Shown here: positions 26,206 through 34,802 of the stretch, in pieces
How the letters are laid out: every line of letters starts with the position of its first letter
How positions within the stretch are numbered: the first letter of the stretch is position 1
Source: Ktedonobacter robiniae
Lineage (GTDB): Bacteria > Chloroflexota > Ktedonobacteria > Ktedonobacterales > Ktedonobacteraceae
Length of the DNA: 64,000 nucleotides
Reading direction: 5' to 3'
Assembly: GCF_016587375.1 (NCBI RefSeq)
Contig: NZ_BNJG01000002.1
Coordinates: forward strand, 1,240,001-1,304,000
Notes under the pieces: generated by a model
What the model was told of the DNA's origin: nothing
Database searches by the model: none
Seen by the model: only the letters and a program-made list of their open reading frames with translations
Position numbers and translations under genes: made by a program

Positions 26206-27000
26206 ATGTCATCGACACCGCCGTCAGAGCTTGTGCTCAGCGAACACCAGGGGGATGTCCTGATCGTGACGCTGAACCGTCCCCAGGTCCGCAACGCCAT
26301 CAATTCCGCTACAGCGCGCCGCCTGGCCGAGATCTTTCGCGCCTTTGACGAGGATGATACGCTCTCCGTCGCGGTCCTGACGGGCGCGCAGGGAACCTTC
26401 TGCTCTGGCTTCGACCTGGCCAGCGTCTCACAGCAGAGTGACATGCCGGACCTGCTGCAAGGTGGCGATGCGCCCCTGGGTGTGACGCATATGCAGCTCA
26501 GTAAGCCAGTGATCGCAGCCGTTGAGGGCTATGCCGTCGCAGGTGGGCTGGAGATCGCCCTCTGGTGCGACTTGCGCGTGGCCGCCGAGAACGCGACCTT
26601 TGGCGTCTATAACCGCCGCTGGGGTATCCCACTCATCGATGGCGGCACCATTCGCCTGCCCCGCCTGATCGGCCAGGGTCGCGCACTCGACCTGATCCTG
26701 ACCGGGCGCAGCGTCCCCGCGCAGGAAGCCCTCGCCATAGGCCTGGTAAATCGCCTCGTCCCCAACGGGCAGGCTCTTGCGCACGCGCTCGAACTCGCGC
26801 GTGAACTGGCCCGCTTGCCACAACACTGCCTGCGCTCCGACCGCCTCTCGGCCTATGAACAATGGGGCATGGAGATGCCCACCGCCCTGCAAAACGAGGC
26901 TAGACGGGGCCAGGAGGTACTCAACTCGGGCGAGGCCCTACGTGGCGCCCAGCGCTTCGCCTCAGGCCACGGGCGCCACGGAAATTTAAAAGACATATAG
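26206..27000 (+). CDS. Enoyl-CoA hydratase/isomerase family protein
   Basis: This 264-residue crotonase-fold enzyme acts on acyl-CoA thioesters. The oxyanion-hole segments are GTFCSGFDLA near residue 64 and AVEGYAVAGGLEIALWCDL near 105. The second catalytic glutamate position in RRWGIPLIDGG is not a clear Glu, so the exact reaction is open. The ATG at 26206 follows GAAGGAG. Its stop codon lies inside the left arm of a long hairpin. Confidence 0.9.
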   Translation: MSSTPPSELVLSEHQGDVLIVTLNRPQVRNAINSATARRLAEIFRAFDEDDTLSVAVLTGAQGTFCSGFDLASVSQQSDMPDLLQGGDAPLGVTHMQLSKPVIAAVEGYAVAGGLEIALWCDLRVAAENATFGVYNRRWGIPLIDGGTIRLPRLIGQGRALDLILTGRSVPAQEALAIGLVNRLVPNGQALAHALELARELARLPQHCLRSDRLSAYEQWGMEMPTALQNEARRGQEVLNSGEALRGAQRFASGHGRHGNLKDI

Positions 27001-27054
27001 GGTGTGAGAGCGAGCAGGCTCTGCCTGCTCGCTCTCACACCCTATATGTCTTTT
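26988..27054. terminator. Perfect 32-bp hairpin overlapping the enoyl-CoA hydratase stop codon
   Basis: The arms 26988-27019 and 27023-27054 are complementary with a TCT loop, and the TAG stop (26998-27000) is inside the left arm. The right arm ends in TTTT. Two direct copies of TTTGGGTACCTTTGTGTG follow at 27052-27069 and 27076-27093. Confidence 0.65.
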
Positions 27055-27162
27055 GGGTACCTTTGTGTGATATTCTTTGGGTACCTTTGTGTGCTAGCAG
27101 GGCAGGCTCCATCAGCTCTGCCAGCATATACCCTTACCATCCCAATACAGGAGTATACATAT

Positions 27163-28272
27163 ATGACACAAGCGCGTCTGCGTGACCTGGGCATTACGAT
27201 TGGCAACTATCCCACGGGCACCTATAACGCCATTACCGATGTACCGGGCGTTCTGGTGGGGCATGAGACCATTATTTCCGACGAGGGCCGCACTGCCCGT
27301 ACGGGTGTGACCACGATTGTGCCACGCGAGGGGGCCATCTGGAGCGATCACGCCTTCGCGGGCTACTTCAGCTTCAATGGCTGCGGCGAGATGACGGGCC
27401 TGCCCTGGGTCGCCGAGGCCGGGCTGATTCATACTCCTATCGCGATCACCAATACCAACTCGGTCGGCGTGGTGCGCGACGCCCTCTGCGCCTATCCGCT
27501 TGAGATAGCCTCTAGCTTTGAGGTTCCGCCCTCCATCGCCTCGTCCTGGTCAGGGAGCCTGCCCGTGGTAGGCGAGACCTGGGATGGCTGGCTCAATGAT
27601 ATCGAGGCCTTTCATGTGACGCGCGAGCATACCTTCCGCGCCCTCAAGGCCGCCCGTACAGGCGTGGTCGCCGAGGGAAACGTCGGCGGGGGCACGGGCA
27701 TGATCTGCCACGAGTTCAAGGGTGGCATTGGCACCTCCTCGCGCATCATCAAATATGCTCATGCCAGTTATACTGTGGGTGTCCTGGTACAGGCCAACTA
27801 TGGCAGTCGCAACCTGCTCTCCATCGGCGGCGTTCCCGTGGGCCGCGAGCTCGACTTCTCACAGATCGCCAGTCCCTGGATCGAGCCGCCCAAGGGAGGG
27901 TCTATCATCGTCGTTGTTGCCACCGATGCCCCACTCATCCCGGTACAGTGCCAGCGCCTAGCACGCCGCGCAACCGTGGGACTGGCGCGTGTGGGTGGCG
28001 TGGGTAGCAATGGCAGCGGCGATATCTTTATCGCCTTCGCCACGGGCAACCACCTCCCGGTCGGCTCACAGACTCCCATCGACCTCCAGATGCTGCCCCA
28101 TGACCACATGGACCCCATTATCGAGGCCGTCGCCGAGGCCACCGAGGAATCCATCCTTAACGCTCTCACCGCCGCCGACACCATGGTCGGCTATAAGGGC
28201 CGCACCGTCTATGGCCTCCCCCTCGACGAGGTCACCCGCGTCATGCGTAAGTATCGCCAGGCATCAATATAA
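27163..28272 (+). CDS. P1 family peptidase (DmpA/BapA-type aminopeptidase)
   Basis: This 369-residue N-terminal-nucleophile hydrolase precursor is expected to self-cleave into two chains. Family landmarks are ITDVPGVLVGHET, NTNSVGVVRDAL, GNVGGGTGMICHEFKGGIGT and GVGSNGSGDIFIAF, whose GSGD serine is the nucleophile at the cleavage site. Members release N-terminal D- or beta-amino acids from peptides. The ATG at 27163 follows AGGAG. Its TAA overlaps the next hairpin. Confidence 0.92.
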   Translation: MTQARLRDLGITIGNYPTGTYNAITDVPGVLVGHETIISDEGRTARTGVTTIVPREGAIWSDHAFAGYFSFNGCGEMTGLPWVAEAGLIHTPIAITNTNSVGVVRDALCAYPLEIASSFEVPPSIASSWSGSLPVVGETWDGWLNDIEAFHVTREHTFRALKAARTGVVAEGNVGGGTGMICHEFKGGIGTSSRIIKYAHASYTVGVLVQANYGSRNLLSIGGVPVGRELDFSQIASPWIEPPKGGSIIVVVATDAPLIPVQCQRLARRATVGLARVGGVGSNGSGDIFIAFATGNHLPVGSQTPIDLQMLPHDHMDPIIEAVAEATEESILNALTAADTMVGYKGRTVYGLPLDEVTRVMRKYRQASI

Positions 28273-28333
28273 GAAAGGGAGGGTGTGCATGGCAAACGGC
28301 AGAGCCGTTTGCCATGCACACCCTCCCTTTCTT
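28271..28333. terminator. Perfect 30-bp hairpin at the P1 peptidase stop codon
   Basis: The arms 28271-28300 and 28304-28333 are complementary with an AGA loop. The TAA at 28270-28272 overlaps the arm by two bases. The right arm ends in TTTCTTTT, close to a classic terminator tail. Confidence 0.7.
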
Positions 28334-28451
28334 TTGCTCAAGATCACTTTTTGTTGTATCCTAACACATGTATAGTATATGTAATTAATAGTTCAGTGAT
28401 CTTTACAATTCTAAATAAAGTAGAGATTATGATCTCAAGGAGTGTTTCACT

Positions 28452-29033
28452 ATGCCTTTGGGAACCTGGTGGCGTGGAGATAACCTTCCACAACTCCCCC
28501 CTTTACCATCCTTTTCTGCGCGCACCAGCACAGATACCTCTCTCATCACTGGGATAACTGAGCTTTCTACGCAGGAGGTTAAAAAGCGCCTCGGCGAGGA
28601 GAATCTCTTCTACATCGCCTACATGGAAGAGACACCCACCTCCTATGGCTGGGTCGCGACACGTGAAGGCTACATTCTCGAATTTCAACTCTTCTTCCCC
28701 ATTCACGCCAATGAGCGCTACCTGTGGGACTTCAGGACACTTCCCGAATGGCGTGGACTCGGCATCTATCCCCATCTCTTACAGGGCATTATGCGCCAGG
28801 AACCCGCCCAGGTGGAACGCTTCTGGATTGGCTATGCCCCTGGTAATGAAGCCTCCAGGCGCGGCATTAGCAAAGCCGGCTTCCACTTTGTGGGCGAGTT
28901 CGCCTTTGATGGCGCGCATAAACTCAGCTTTGAGACCTTTGATATGAGCGAGCGCTCCCTGGCTGGGGCCGCTTTCTATCAGCTTCCCATCCTCGTCCAG
29001 AAACCCTCCGAGCAAGATGTCCAGGGCGCCTGA
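28452..29033 (+). CDS. GNAT family N-acetyltransferase
   Basis: This 193-residue acetyltransferase has DFRTLPEWRGLGIYPHLLQG (acetyl-CoA pyrophosphate loop, R/Q-x2-G-x-G/A form) near residue 98 and NEASRRGISKAGFHFVGEF in place of the motif B strand-helix. The substrate is unknown. AAGGAGTG precedes the ATG. Confidence 0.82.
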   Translation: MPLGTWWRGDNLPQLPPLPSFSARTSTDTSLITGITELSTQEVKKRLGEENLFYIAYMEETPTSYGWVATREGYILEFQLFFPIHANERYLWDFRTLPEWRGLGIYPHLLQGIMRQEPAQVERFWIGYAPGNEASRRGISKAGFHFVGEFAFDGAHKLSFETFDMSERSLAGAAFYQLPILVQKPSEQDVQGA

Positions 29034-29049
29034 CGCGTTTATGGATCGC

Positions 29050-29550
29050 CTATGAGGTTTGTGATTCGTGGTTTAACAGCCAGCGTTTCCGTTCCAGCCC
29101 ACCCGCGTACCCGGTGAGAGAGGCGTCCGCCCCGACGACGCGGTGACATGGCAAGACGATTGCCACCGGGTTCAACCCATTGGTGCGTCCCACCGCCCGG
29201 GACGCCGTTGGCCTCCCTAGCTTGCTCGCCAGTGCACCATAGCTCAGCGTCTGCCCTGGCGGGATAGAGCGCAGTGCCTGCCAGACCTCCTGCTGGAAAG
29301 GCGTCCCGCCCGTATTTACAGGTATCTCATCCAGGCTATGATAATCGCCCTCCAGGTAACGGCGCACCCGGCTGCTAAAGCCACAAGGATCCGCCTGTGG
29401 CTCCAGGCTCACCGGCCCATACCTCCGCTCCAGCAGCAGTAGCATACGCTGCTCATAGTCCGCGTAGTCCAGCGAACAGAGCCGCCCCTCATCCTCCACC
29501 AGCACAATCGTACCAACCGGCGATTCCAAACTATCCACATGTAAGCGCTT
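29050..29550 (-). CDS. ogt: Methylated-DNA--protein-cysteine methyltransferase
   Basis: This 166-residue suicide enzyme removes alkyl groups from O6-alkylguanine. The C-terminal domain has IPPGQTLSYGALASKLGRP, the Asn hinge in RTNGLNPVAIVLPCHRV (acceptor Cys in PCHRV) and GGLERKRWLLNHE. The length and lack of an Ada zinc domain fit Ogt. The ATG at 29550 follows GGATGGG. It complements the AlkA-type glycosylase at 34803 as an alkylation-repair function. Confidence 0.93.
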   Translation of the reverse strand, partial: KRLHVDSLESPVGTIVLVEDEGRLCSLDYADYEQRMLLLLERRYGPVSLEPQADPCGFSSRVRRYLEGDYHSLDEIPVNTGGTPFQQEVWQALRSIPPGQTLSYGALASKLGRPTASRAVGRTNGLNPVAIVLPCHRVVGADASLTGYAGGLERKRWLLNHESQTS

Positions 29551-29641
29551 CATAAGTCGTTTCCCATCCTTTCGCAACAAGAACTACGGTTATGATAGCG
29601 CATACCCTGGACCCTCGCTGGCGGTTTTCGGACACGCACAT

Positions 29642-29741
29642 TGTAGGATCCATGCTGGCATGGACTCCGAGGCCCGCAGGCCGATACCCAACCGTGGGGG
29701 AAATCGCTTCGCTCAGAGTCATGCCAGCATGGACCCTACAG
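29642..29741. repeat. Inverted repeat, family 3 (GTCCATGCTGGC)
   Basis: The terminal arms GTAGGATCCATGCTGGCATG and its near complement at 29722-29741 enclose a core with its own inverted pair (GGCCCGCAGGCC). Related arms occur at 52213-52240 and 56795-56868. It lies between the ogt start and the O-methyltransferase stop. Confidence 0.65.
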
Positions 29742-29766
29742 GCACTTTCGTTCGTGGGAGTAGTCT

Positions 29767-30354
29767 TCAGGCCGACCTGTACGCTACGCTCAGGCCCTTG
29801 CCAATGGGAATAACCAGCTTCTCAAACTGTGGGAGTTCATCGAGGGTCTTCAAGTAGCCAGTAATCTCGTCGGGATGCGAAATGACATTATCGGCCAGGA
29901 GGAAGACATCGGGAGCCAGTTTGGGGAGCAGCAGCCCGACCTGCGCGGGCGCGCTATAGCGGTCGGCATCGAAGAAAACACAATCCAGTGGGCCGGATAG
30001 GTTGGCGATAATCTCTGTGGCATCGCCACACTTGAGGTCGACAAGCTCGCGCAGGCCAGCCTGGCGCAGGTTGGCGTCTGCCAGTTCATGCTTATGCGGA
30101 TCGCGATCAATGCTCACCACGTGACCGCCATGCTCTGAGGCCGCCCAGGCCAGCCAGGTCGTACTATAGCCATTCGAGGTGCCAATTTCCAGAATATGCT
30201 TGCGCCGCGTGCTACGCAATAAGATATGGAGGAACTGAGCCGTCTCTGGCTCCAGATTGAGCATCTTCTGGCCGCGCTCTTGCACGTGGGCATCGTTCGC
30301 CTGCCCCTGCGCATACAGTTCTTCCAGGAACGCTTGAACATCAATATTACCCAT
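29767..30354 (-). CDS. O-methyltransferase (class I, catechol-type)
   Basis: This 195-residue SAM-dependent enzyme has the SAM-binding motif ILEIGTSNGYSTTWLA near residue 54. VVSIDRDPHK provides the acidic ribose-binding residue, and DCVFFDADRYSAP and ADNVISHPDE are metal-site candidates of the type found in catechol/caffeoyl-CoA methyltransferases. The ATG at 30354 follows AAGGAGCG. The substrate is unknown. Confidence 0.88.
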   Translation of the reverse strand: MGNIDVQAFLEELYAQGQANDAHVQERGQKMLNLEPETAQFLHILLRSTRRKHILEIGTSNGYSTTWLAWAASEHGGHVVSIDRDPHKHELADANLRQAGLRELVDLKCGDATEIIANLSGPLDCVFFDADRYSAPAQVGLLLPKLAPDVFLLADNVISHPDEITGYLKTLDELPQFEKLVIPIGKGLSVAYRSA

Positions 30355-30479
30355 ACATCGCTCCTTTTTTCTTCCCAGTGTAGCACACACTCAGGGTAAG
30401 GTATGTGAGAGTACGGCAAGTTTTCTTTCCGATCACGCTATTCACGCGTATTCTGAGAAATGTCAAAAACTGGAGTGAA

Positions 30480-31091
30480 TTATCTTTCCGTGAATACCAG
30501 CTTGACCGCTAGTGCGCCAAAGGCAGCAGCAAAACTGCGTCGCAGCCAGAGCATAACGCGTGGACGCGTAAGCACATGATCGCGCATGGCAGAGGCAAAA
30601 ATGCCGTAAGCTGAGAAGATCACAAACGTCACCAGCATAAATACCCCCGATAACTCTATCATGCGCAAAAGCGGCTGTGTTTCCTGCGCATTGACAAACT
30701 GGGGCAGGAACGCCACAAAAAAGATAGAGAGTTTGGGGTTGAGGATATTGATGAGAATGCCTTCAACGATAATGCGTAGGTGAGACCGCTTGACCTCTTT
30801 GCGATCAACCTGCAATGCACCTTTTTCCTGCAGTGAACGCCACGCCATAAAGAGCAGGTAGGCTACGCCAACGTATTTGACCGCATTGAATGCAAGGGCA
30901 CTGGTATGCAGGATAGCCCCAAGCCCGAGTAGTGCTGCAGCCAAGTGCGGCACGATGCCGAGCGTACAGGCAAAGGCCGCTACGATGCTGGCACGAGCAC
31001 CACGCGAAAGCCCGGCAGTGATGGTATAAACTGCTCCGGTTCCTGGTGATGCAACAACAATCAGGGTAGTGATGAAAAACGCGATGGTCAT
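30480..31091 (-). CDS. LysE family translocator
   Basis: This 203-residue inner-membrane exporter has about six helices. The LysE/RhtB signatures are VVASPGTGAVYTITAGLSRG near residue 12 and ILINILNPKLSIFFVAFLPQF near 113. The family exports amino acids or homoserine lactones; the substrate is not evident. It has no operon partner. Confidence 0.92.
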   Translation of the reverse strand: MTIAFFITTLIVVASPGTGAVYTITAGLSRGARASIVAAFACTLGIVPHLAAALLGLGAILHTSALAFNAVKYVGVAYLLFMAWRSLQEKGALQVDRKEVKRSHLRIIVEGILINILNPKLSIFFVAFLPQFVNAQETQPLLRMIELSGVFMLVTFVIFSAYGIFASAMRDHVLTRPRVMLWLRRSFAAAFGALAVKLVFTER

Positions 31092-31230
31092 CTGCGCTCC
31101 CTTTTTAGATGATTAACAACTCAGATGGGGAAGAACGGTGGGAGGCGAGCAACATTGAGCCTTTAACTTCTTCCACACTTCTTCCCCTTTCCTTAAGCAT
31201 TTTGGTTTTTGCAAAAAATCACGATGAAGA

Positions 31231-31664
31231 TCATCGAACAAAGTTGGCGAGGTCGGCAAAATCCCAGGCACGCAGTGTTCCCGGCTCCAAACGGATATGC
31301 ACATGTGGTGCTCTCGCCAGTTCCTGCAAAAAGGGTGCAACATACTCCGGCAGCACATAGCGCTGCAATATTCTCTTATACACCTCTTCTATACCATCAC
31401 TTGTGACATACGCAATACCCCGCACTTCAATTCCGCGGTTGCGACCTCCATTCTCGGCAACGACGATACTCGCTCGGGGTCAGACTGCAAATTACGGTGC
31501 TTGGCATCATGGGCCTGAACGACCACATTAAATCCTCCATCCAGCCATTCATACCAGACGGGAGAGAGCAATACTTCACCCTGAGAGCGATACGTGGCTA
31601 AGACCCCATTTAAAGGCTGTTCAAGCAGATCATCTAAATCTGCCACGTGCAGATTCTTCCGCAT
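31231..31664 (-). pseudogene. PPOX-family protein with a -1 frameshift
   Basis: From ATG 31664 the frame encodes a pyridoxamine-oxidase-like split barrel (LNGVLATYRSQGEVLLSPVW, then DAKHRNLQSDPERVS). It would end in a wrong-frame tail. Between about 31461 and 31470 the sense moves to the neighbouring frame (VVAENGGRNRGIEVRGIAYV and on to 31231), as if one base were missing. Restored length is about 144 residues. A ribosome-binding site AGGAG precedes the ATG. It may be genuine inactivation or a sequencing error. Confidence 0.75.
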
Positions 31665-31739
31665 ACCCTGATTTCTCCTGTTCAGCAATGATGAATCAGA
31701 CGGGGAGACAGTCCCTCCCTTTCCTCCATGTATCCTCTC

Positions 31740-32384
31740 TCATTCGTGGGGCAAAGATGTTTGGAAATCAATGCCTCTGGCGACTGCTTGAGCCATTTCT
31801 TCTCCTAAGAGACGCTCAACCACATGCAACGCCATATTGAAACCCGCCGTTACCCCTGCCGATGTGATAATGGTTCCTTCATCCACAAACTTTCCTGTGC
31901 GTTGGACCTGGATCTGAGGAAACTGCTGTTCAAAGAGATCGAGCGCGGCCCAATGGGTTGTGGCTCGCTTCCCATTGAGGAGTCCTGTCTGGGCGAGTAA
32001 AAAGGCTCCCGAGCAGACAGAGGTCATAAGGGTGCTCTGAGAGGCCGAACGGGCGATCCACTGGATAATCTCATCCTGGGCACGCACATGAGCAATGATG
32101 CCAAGATTCCCGCCAGGGACGACCACGATGTCAAAAGCAGGGGACTGTTCAAACGAATAATCAGGCTCAAGGCGAAGCCCATTACTGGCTTTGAGTTGTT
32201 GCCCGCTCTGGGAAACCGTTCTGACAACAAATGGGTGATTCTCAGGAGTATCCTGTCCTGATAGCGTTTTTCGGAGGTCATGCATGGTATAGCCTGCGTT
32301 ATAAAAAACTTCATAAGGTCCGGCTATATCTGTCAGATCGACGTGCTCAAACAGCAGAATACCCACTGTCCACTGGTGTTTCAT
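31740..32384 (-). CDS. DJ-1/PfpI family (GATase1-like) protein
   Basis: This 214-residue protein has the DJ-1/PfpI fold: VGILLFEHVDLTDIAGPYEV, DIVVVPGGN and the nucleophile elbow TSVCSGAFLLAQTGLL with the reactive cysteine, then TTHWAAL. It is similar to isonitrile hydratases and to the sensor half of GlxA regulators, but without the AraC domain. It lies downstream of a TetR gene, with a 20-bp palindrome directly before its start, so TetR control is likely. Confidence 0.88.
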   Translation of the reverse strand: MKHQWTVGILLFEHVDLTDIAGPYEVFYNAGYTMHDLRKTLSGQDTPENHPFVVRTVSQSGQQLKASNGLRLEPDYSFEQSPAFDIVVVPGGNLGIIAHVRAQDEIIQWIARSASQSTLMTSVCSGAFLLAQTGLLNGKRATTHWAALDLFEQQFPQIQVQRTGKFVDEGTIITSAGVTAGFNMALHVVERLLGEEMAQAVARGIDFQTSLPHE

Positions 32385-32402
32385 AGCAGATGTTCTCCTT
32401 CT

Positions 32403-32422
32403 AAATACGAACGTTCGTATTT
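32403..32422. promoter_or_regulatory. 20-bp palindromic operator before the DJ-1 gene
   Basis: The perfect palindrome AAATACGAACGTTCGTATTT lies 19 bp upstream of the DJ-1 gene start. The related AAATACGATCGTATTT precedes the neighbouring TetR gene, so both are probably sites of that TetR protein. Confidence 0.7.
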
Positions 32423-32439
32423 ATTTCAAGGCAAAAAAA

Positions 32440-33033
32440 TTAGCTCGCAGATCGTTGAAACAGATCAACCATCGCCTTCTTTGCTATAGCTATCATCTCT
32501 GTGTCGCGCCCTAATCCTCGCCATGCCAGCGTTGAGAACTGGATGCCAAGGAACTCAAAGGCGAATTGATGGATCTCCAGATCCGATCGGAAGTGGCCCC
32601 GCGCCACAGCATCACGAGCGCACCGCTCAACCAGCTCGATGAAGCGATTGTATTGCCGCCTGACCGCTTCGCGGACTTCATTGTTCTCCAGATCGTCTAC
32701 CTCAAGCAGCGCGTTGGTAAAAAAGCATCCTCCTTCAAAGGTTCTTGCCACAAGATACTCAAACCAGGCATCACTGAGAGCCTGGAGTTGCGGCAAGCCA
32801 GATGCTTTTTCAAGCGCGGGCACGGTCACGACCTGTTGGAAGATCTGTGCAGCCCTCCCAACAGCCGCTACTTGCAGATTGATTTTTGATGGGAAATGAG
32901 CACAGACCCCTCCCTTCGAGAGGGAGAGCGCCTCCGCCAGCCGCCCAATTGTTAACCCATTCAAGCCTTGCACGGATGCCATTTGAACCGCGCGCTCTAA
33001 AATGAGCTCTTTGGAATTTTCGCGATGACTCAT
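32440..33033 (-). CDS. TetR/AcrR family regulator
   Basis: This 197-residue repressor has an HTH at residues 8-55 (SKELILERAVQMASVQG, EALSLSKGGVCAHFPSK) and a TetR_C domain with ARTFEGGCFFTNALLEVDD. It is encoded upstream of, and in the same direction as, the DJ-1 gene. ATACG..CGTAT palindromes before both genes suggest autoregulation and control of the DJ-1 gene. Confidence 0.9.
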   Translation of the reverse strand: MSHRENSKELILERAVQMASVQGLNGLTIGRLAEALSLSKGGVCAHFPSKINLQVAAVGRAAQIFQQVVTVPALEKASGLPQLQALSDAWFEYLVARTFEGGCFFTNALLEVDDLENNEVREAVRRQYNRFIELVERCARDAVARGHFRSDLEIHQFAFEFLGIQFSTLAWRGLGRDTEMIAIAKKAMVDLFQRSAS

Positions 33034-33045
33034 GTGTCTAGTATA

Positions 33046-33061
33046 AAATACGATCGTATTT
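33046..33061. promoter_or_regulatory. Palindromic operator before the TetR gene
   Basis: The perfect 16-bp palindrome AAATACGATCGTATTT lies 12 bp upstream of the TetR start. It is the same half-site as at 32403-32422, but with the arms 4 bp closer. Confidence 0.65.
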
Positions 33062-33216
33062 CATATCAAGGGCAAATTCTAGCATGGGCTTGCCTCTGTG
33101 ACTGAGTATCTCTAACTCGTTCCGAATGCTCTCTGCGAGCTTTTCGATCTTCTTATTTGAAGGTGCCTTATGCTATACTTTTGAAAAACACAACAATTCT
33201 AGCAGAAAGGACCAGA

Positions 33217-33921
33217 ATGCCGAACACCATACGTGCGCTTCTCTTCGACCTCGACGATACCCTGTACAGCAGAAATGCAGCTTTCCGCAGGTGGGCGCAG
33301 GAGTTTGTACACAATGACCTCGGGCTGGCGGAGGATGACCAACGTTGCCAGGAGGCTGTCGAGCACATCATTGACCTGGACGAATGGGGGTACAGTCCTC
33401 GCGAAATGCTCTTCCGCAAAATAAAGGAGGCCCACCACCCGATACTCCAAAAGAGCGTAGACCAGTTGATTGAGACCTACAATCATCAGTTTCTCGACCA
33501 CATACGCCTGGAGGAGGAGACACAGCGCCTTCTCACTGCTCTGAAAGGTGCTGGCTTGCCTTTTGGCATTATTACCAATGGGGCGATATCCCGTCAACTC
33601 CACAGGATACGCGTTCTAGGTCTCGATAAATTGACCTCCTGCATCTTCATCTCCGAACGTTTTGGATGCGAAAAGCCTGATTCCGCCATTTTTCTGGCTG
33701 CCGCAGCCTGCCTGGGCTATGAACCAGACGATATTCTCTTCATTGGCGACCATCCACAGAAAGATATCTGGGGCGCACGACGGGTGAGGATGCATACCGC
33801 CTGGTTACACCATCAGCGCGAATGGCCCGCTGAACTAATGGAGACACCACCGGATTACAGTATCGGCTCCCTGGGTGAATTATGTGCCTTGTTGACCCCC
33901 AACTCAACTTCTTCGCTATAG
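33217..33921 (+). CDS. HAD family hydrolase
   Basis: This 234-residue phosphohydrolase has motif I LLFDLDDTLY at residue 8, motif II GIITNGAISRQ, motif III ERFGCEKPDSAIF and motif IV ILFIGDHPQKDIWGA. It is a typical subfamily I member with a helical cap, similar to YjjG-like nucleotidases and phosphoglycolate phosphatases; the substrate is unassigned. The ATG at 33217 follows AGAAAGGA. It overlaps the convergent GNAT gene by 6 bp. Confidence 0.9.
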   Translation: MPNTIRALLFDLDDTLYSRNAAFRRWAQEFVHNDLGLAEDDQRCQEAVEHIIDLDEWGYSPREMLFRKIKEAHHPILQKSVDQLIETYNHQFLDHIRLEEETQRLLTALKGAGLPFGIITNGAISRQLHRIRVLGLDKLTSCIFISERFGCEKPDSAIFLAAAACLGYEPDDILFIGDHPQKDIWGARRVRMHTAWLHHQREWPAELMETPPDYSIGSLGELCALLTPNSTSSL

Positions 33922-34398
33922 ATACAGATTATATGAATAGAACTCTTCGTCTCTCTGCCATCCTGCAACCTCGTAGAGAGTTTGCGCACTGCTATTATTG
34001 ACGGCTGTTGTTAAGGTTAAGCCTCTGGCCTGGGTTTCTACGGCAAATTCTCTTGCACGGTCTAAGAGGGCCTTGCCGACGCCAGAACGTCTTGCTTCCA
34101 GTATGACAAAAAGATCGTTTAATATCCACAGAGGTTTCAGTGAGACCGAGGAGAAGGAGGGGTACAGTTGCGTAAATCCATACGCCTGCCGTACTCCATT
34201 TTCGTCACTTTTGAGGGACAGGGCGAGGAAGATCACTGAACTGTTTTCCTGCAGTCGCGCAGTGAGAAAGTTTTGCGCGGCTACTAAGTCTGTTGCTTGC
34301 TGATAAAACTGGCGATATGCGTCGAAGAGCGGTGTAATGAGTGCTACATGTTCTATTGTTGCCCTGGTAATCTCAAAGGTAGATTTGCGCGTATTCAT
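33916..34398 (-). CDS. GNAT family N-acetyltransferase
   Basis: This 160-residue acetyltransferase has LNDLFVILEARRSGVGKALL (motif A, R-x2-G-x-G) near residue 95 and TAVNNSSAQTLYEVAGWQRD (motif B) at the C-terminus. The substrate is unknown. It starts at the ATG at 34398; a longer frame upstream lacks a better ribosome-binding site. It overlaps the HAD gene tail to tail. Confidence 0.85.
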   Translation of the reverse strand: MNTRKSTFEITRATIEHVALITPLFDAYRQFYQQATDLVAAQNFLTARLQENSSVIFLALSLKSDENGVRQAYGFTQLYPSFSSVSLKPLWILNDLFVILEARRSGVGKALLDRAREFAVETQARGLTLTTAVNNSSAQTLYEVAGWQRDEEFYSYNLYL

Positions 34399-34631
34399 AA
34401 CTTGTCTCTCTGGCCTTTCCAATACTAATTGCGGAACTGACAATTGATGGTAAATGGCATCGAGCAGTTACGCTCTCTCTTACAATTTGTCCAGCTATCT
34501 TAGTCAGAAGATGGTCTGCTTGCAAGGGCCACTTTGAGATATATTGAACATACCAATTGAGATGAGCGCTATTATTTTGTCGTTTTAAAGAAAAAAGTAT
34601 AAACGAGCACTTATCTGGCACACCCGGTATG

Positions 34632-34676
34632 TGATGAGCAAAGTTGGTGAGCATCTGCCCGCCAACTTTACTCATC
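34632..34676. repeat. Imperfect hairpin in the 34399-34802 intergenic stretch
   Basis: GATGAGCAAAGTTGG (34632-34646) pairs with CCAACTTTACTCATC (34662-34676) with one mismatch and a 15-nt loop. The rest of the 404-bp stretch between divergent genes shows only promoter-like AT-rich sequence. Confidence 0.45.
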
Positions 34677-34802
34677 TTTAATGTTCATGTCCGAAAACCG
34701 CTAGCCAGAACCTCCCTGGTGGCGTATGATAGTCACACAAAGGAACCAGGCCCAGGTGTTCCGCGTGTGTCGTAGTCTCATCATGCCAAAGGAAAATATG
34801 CT

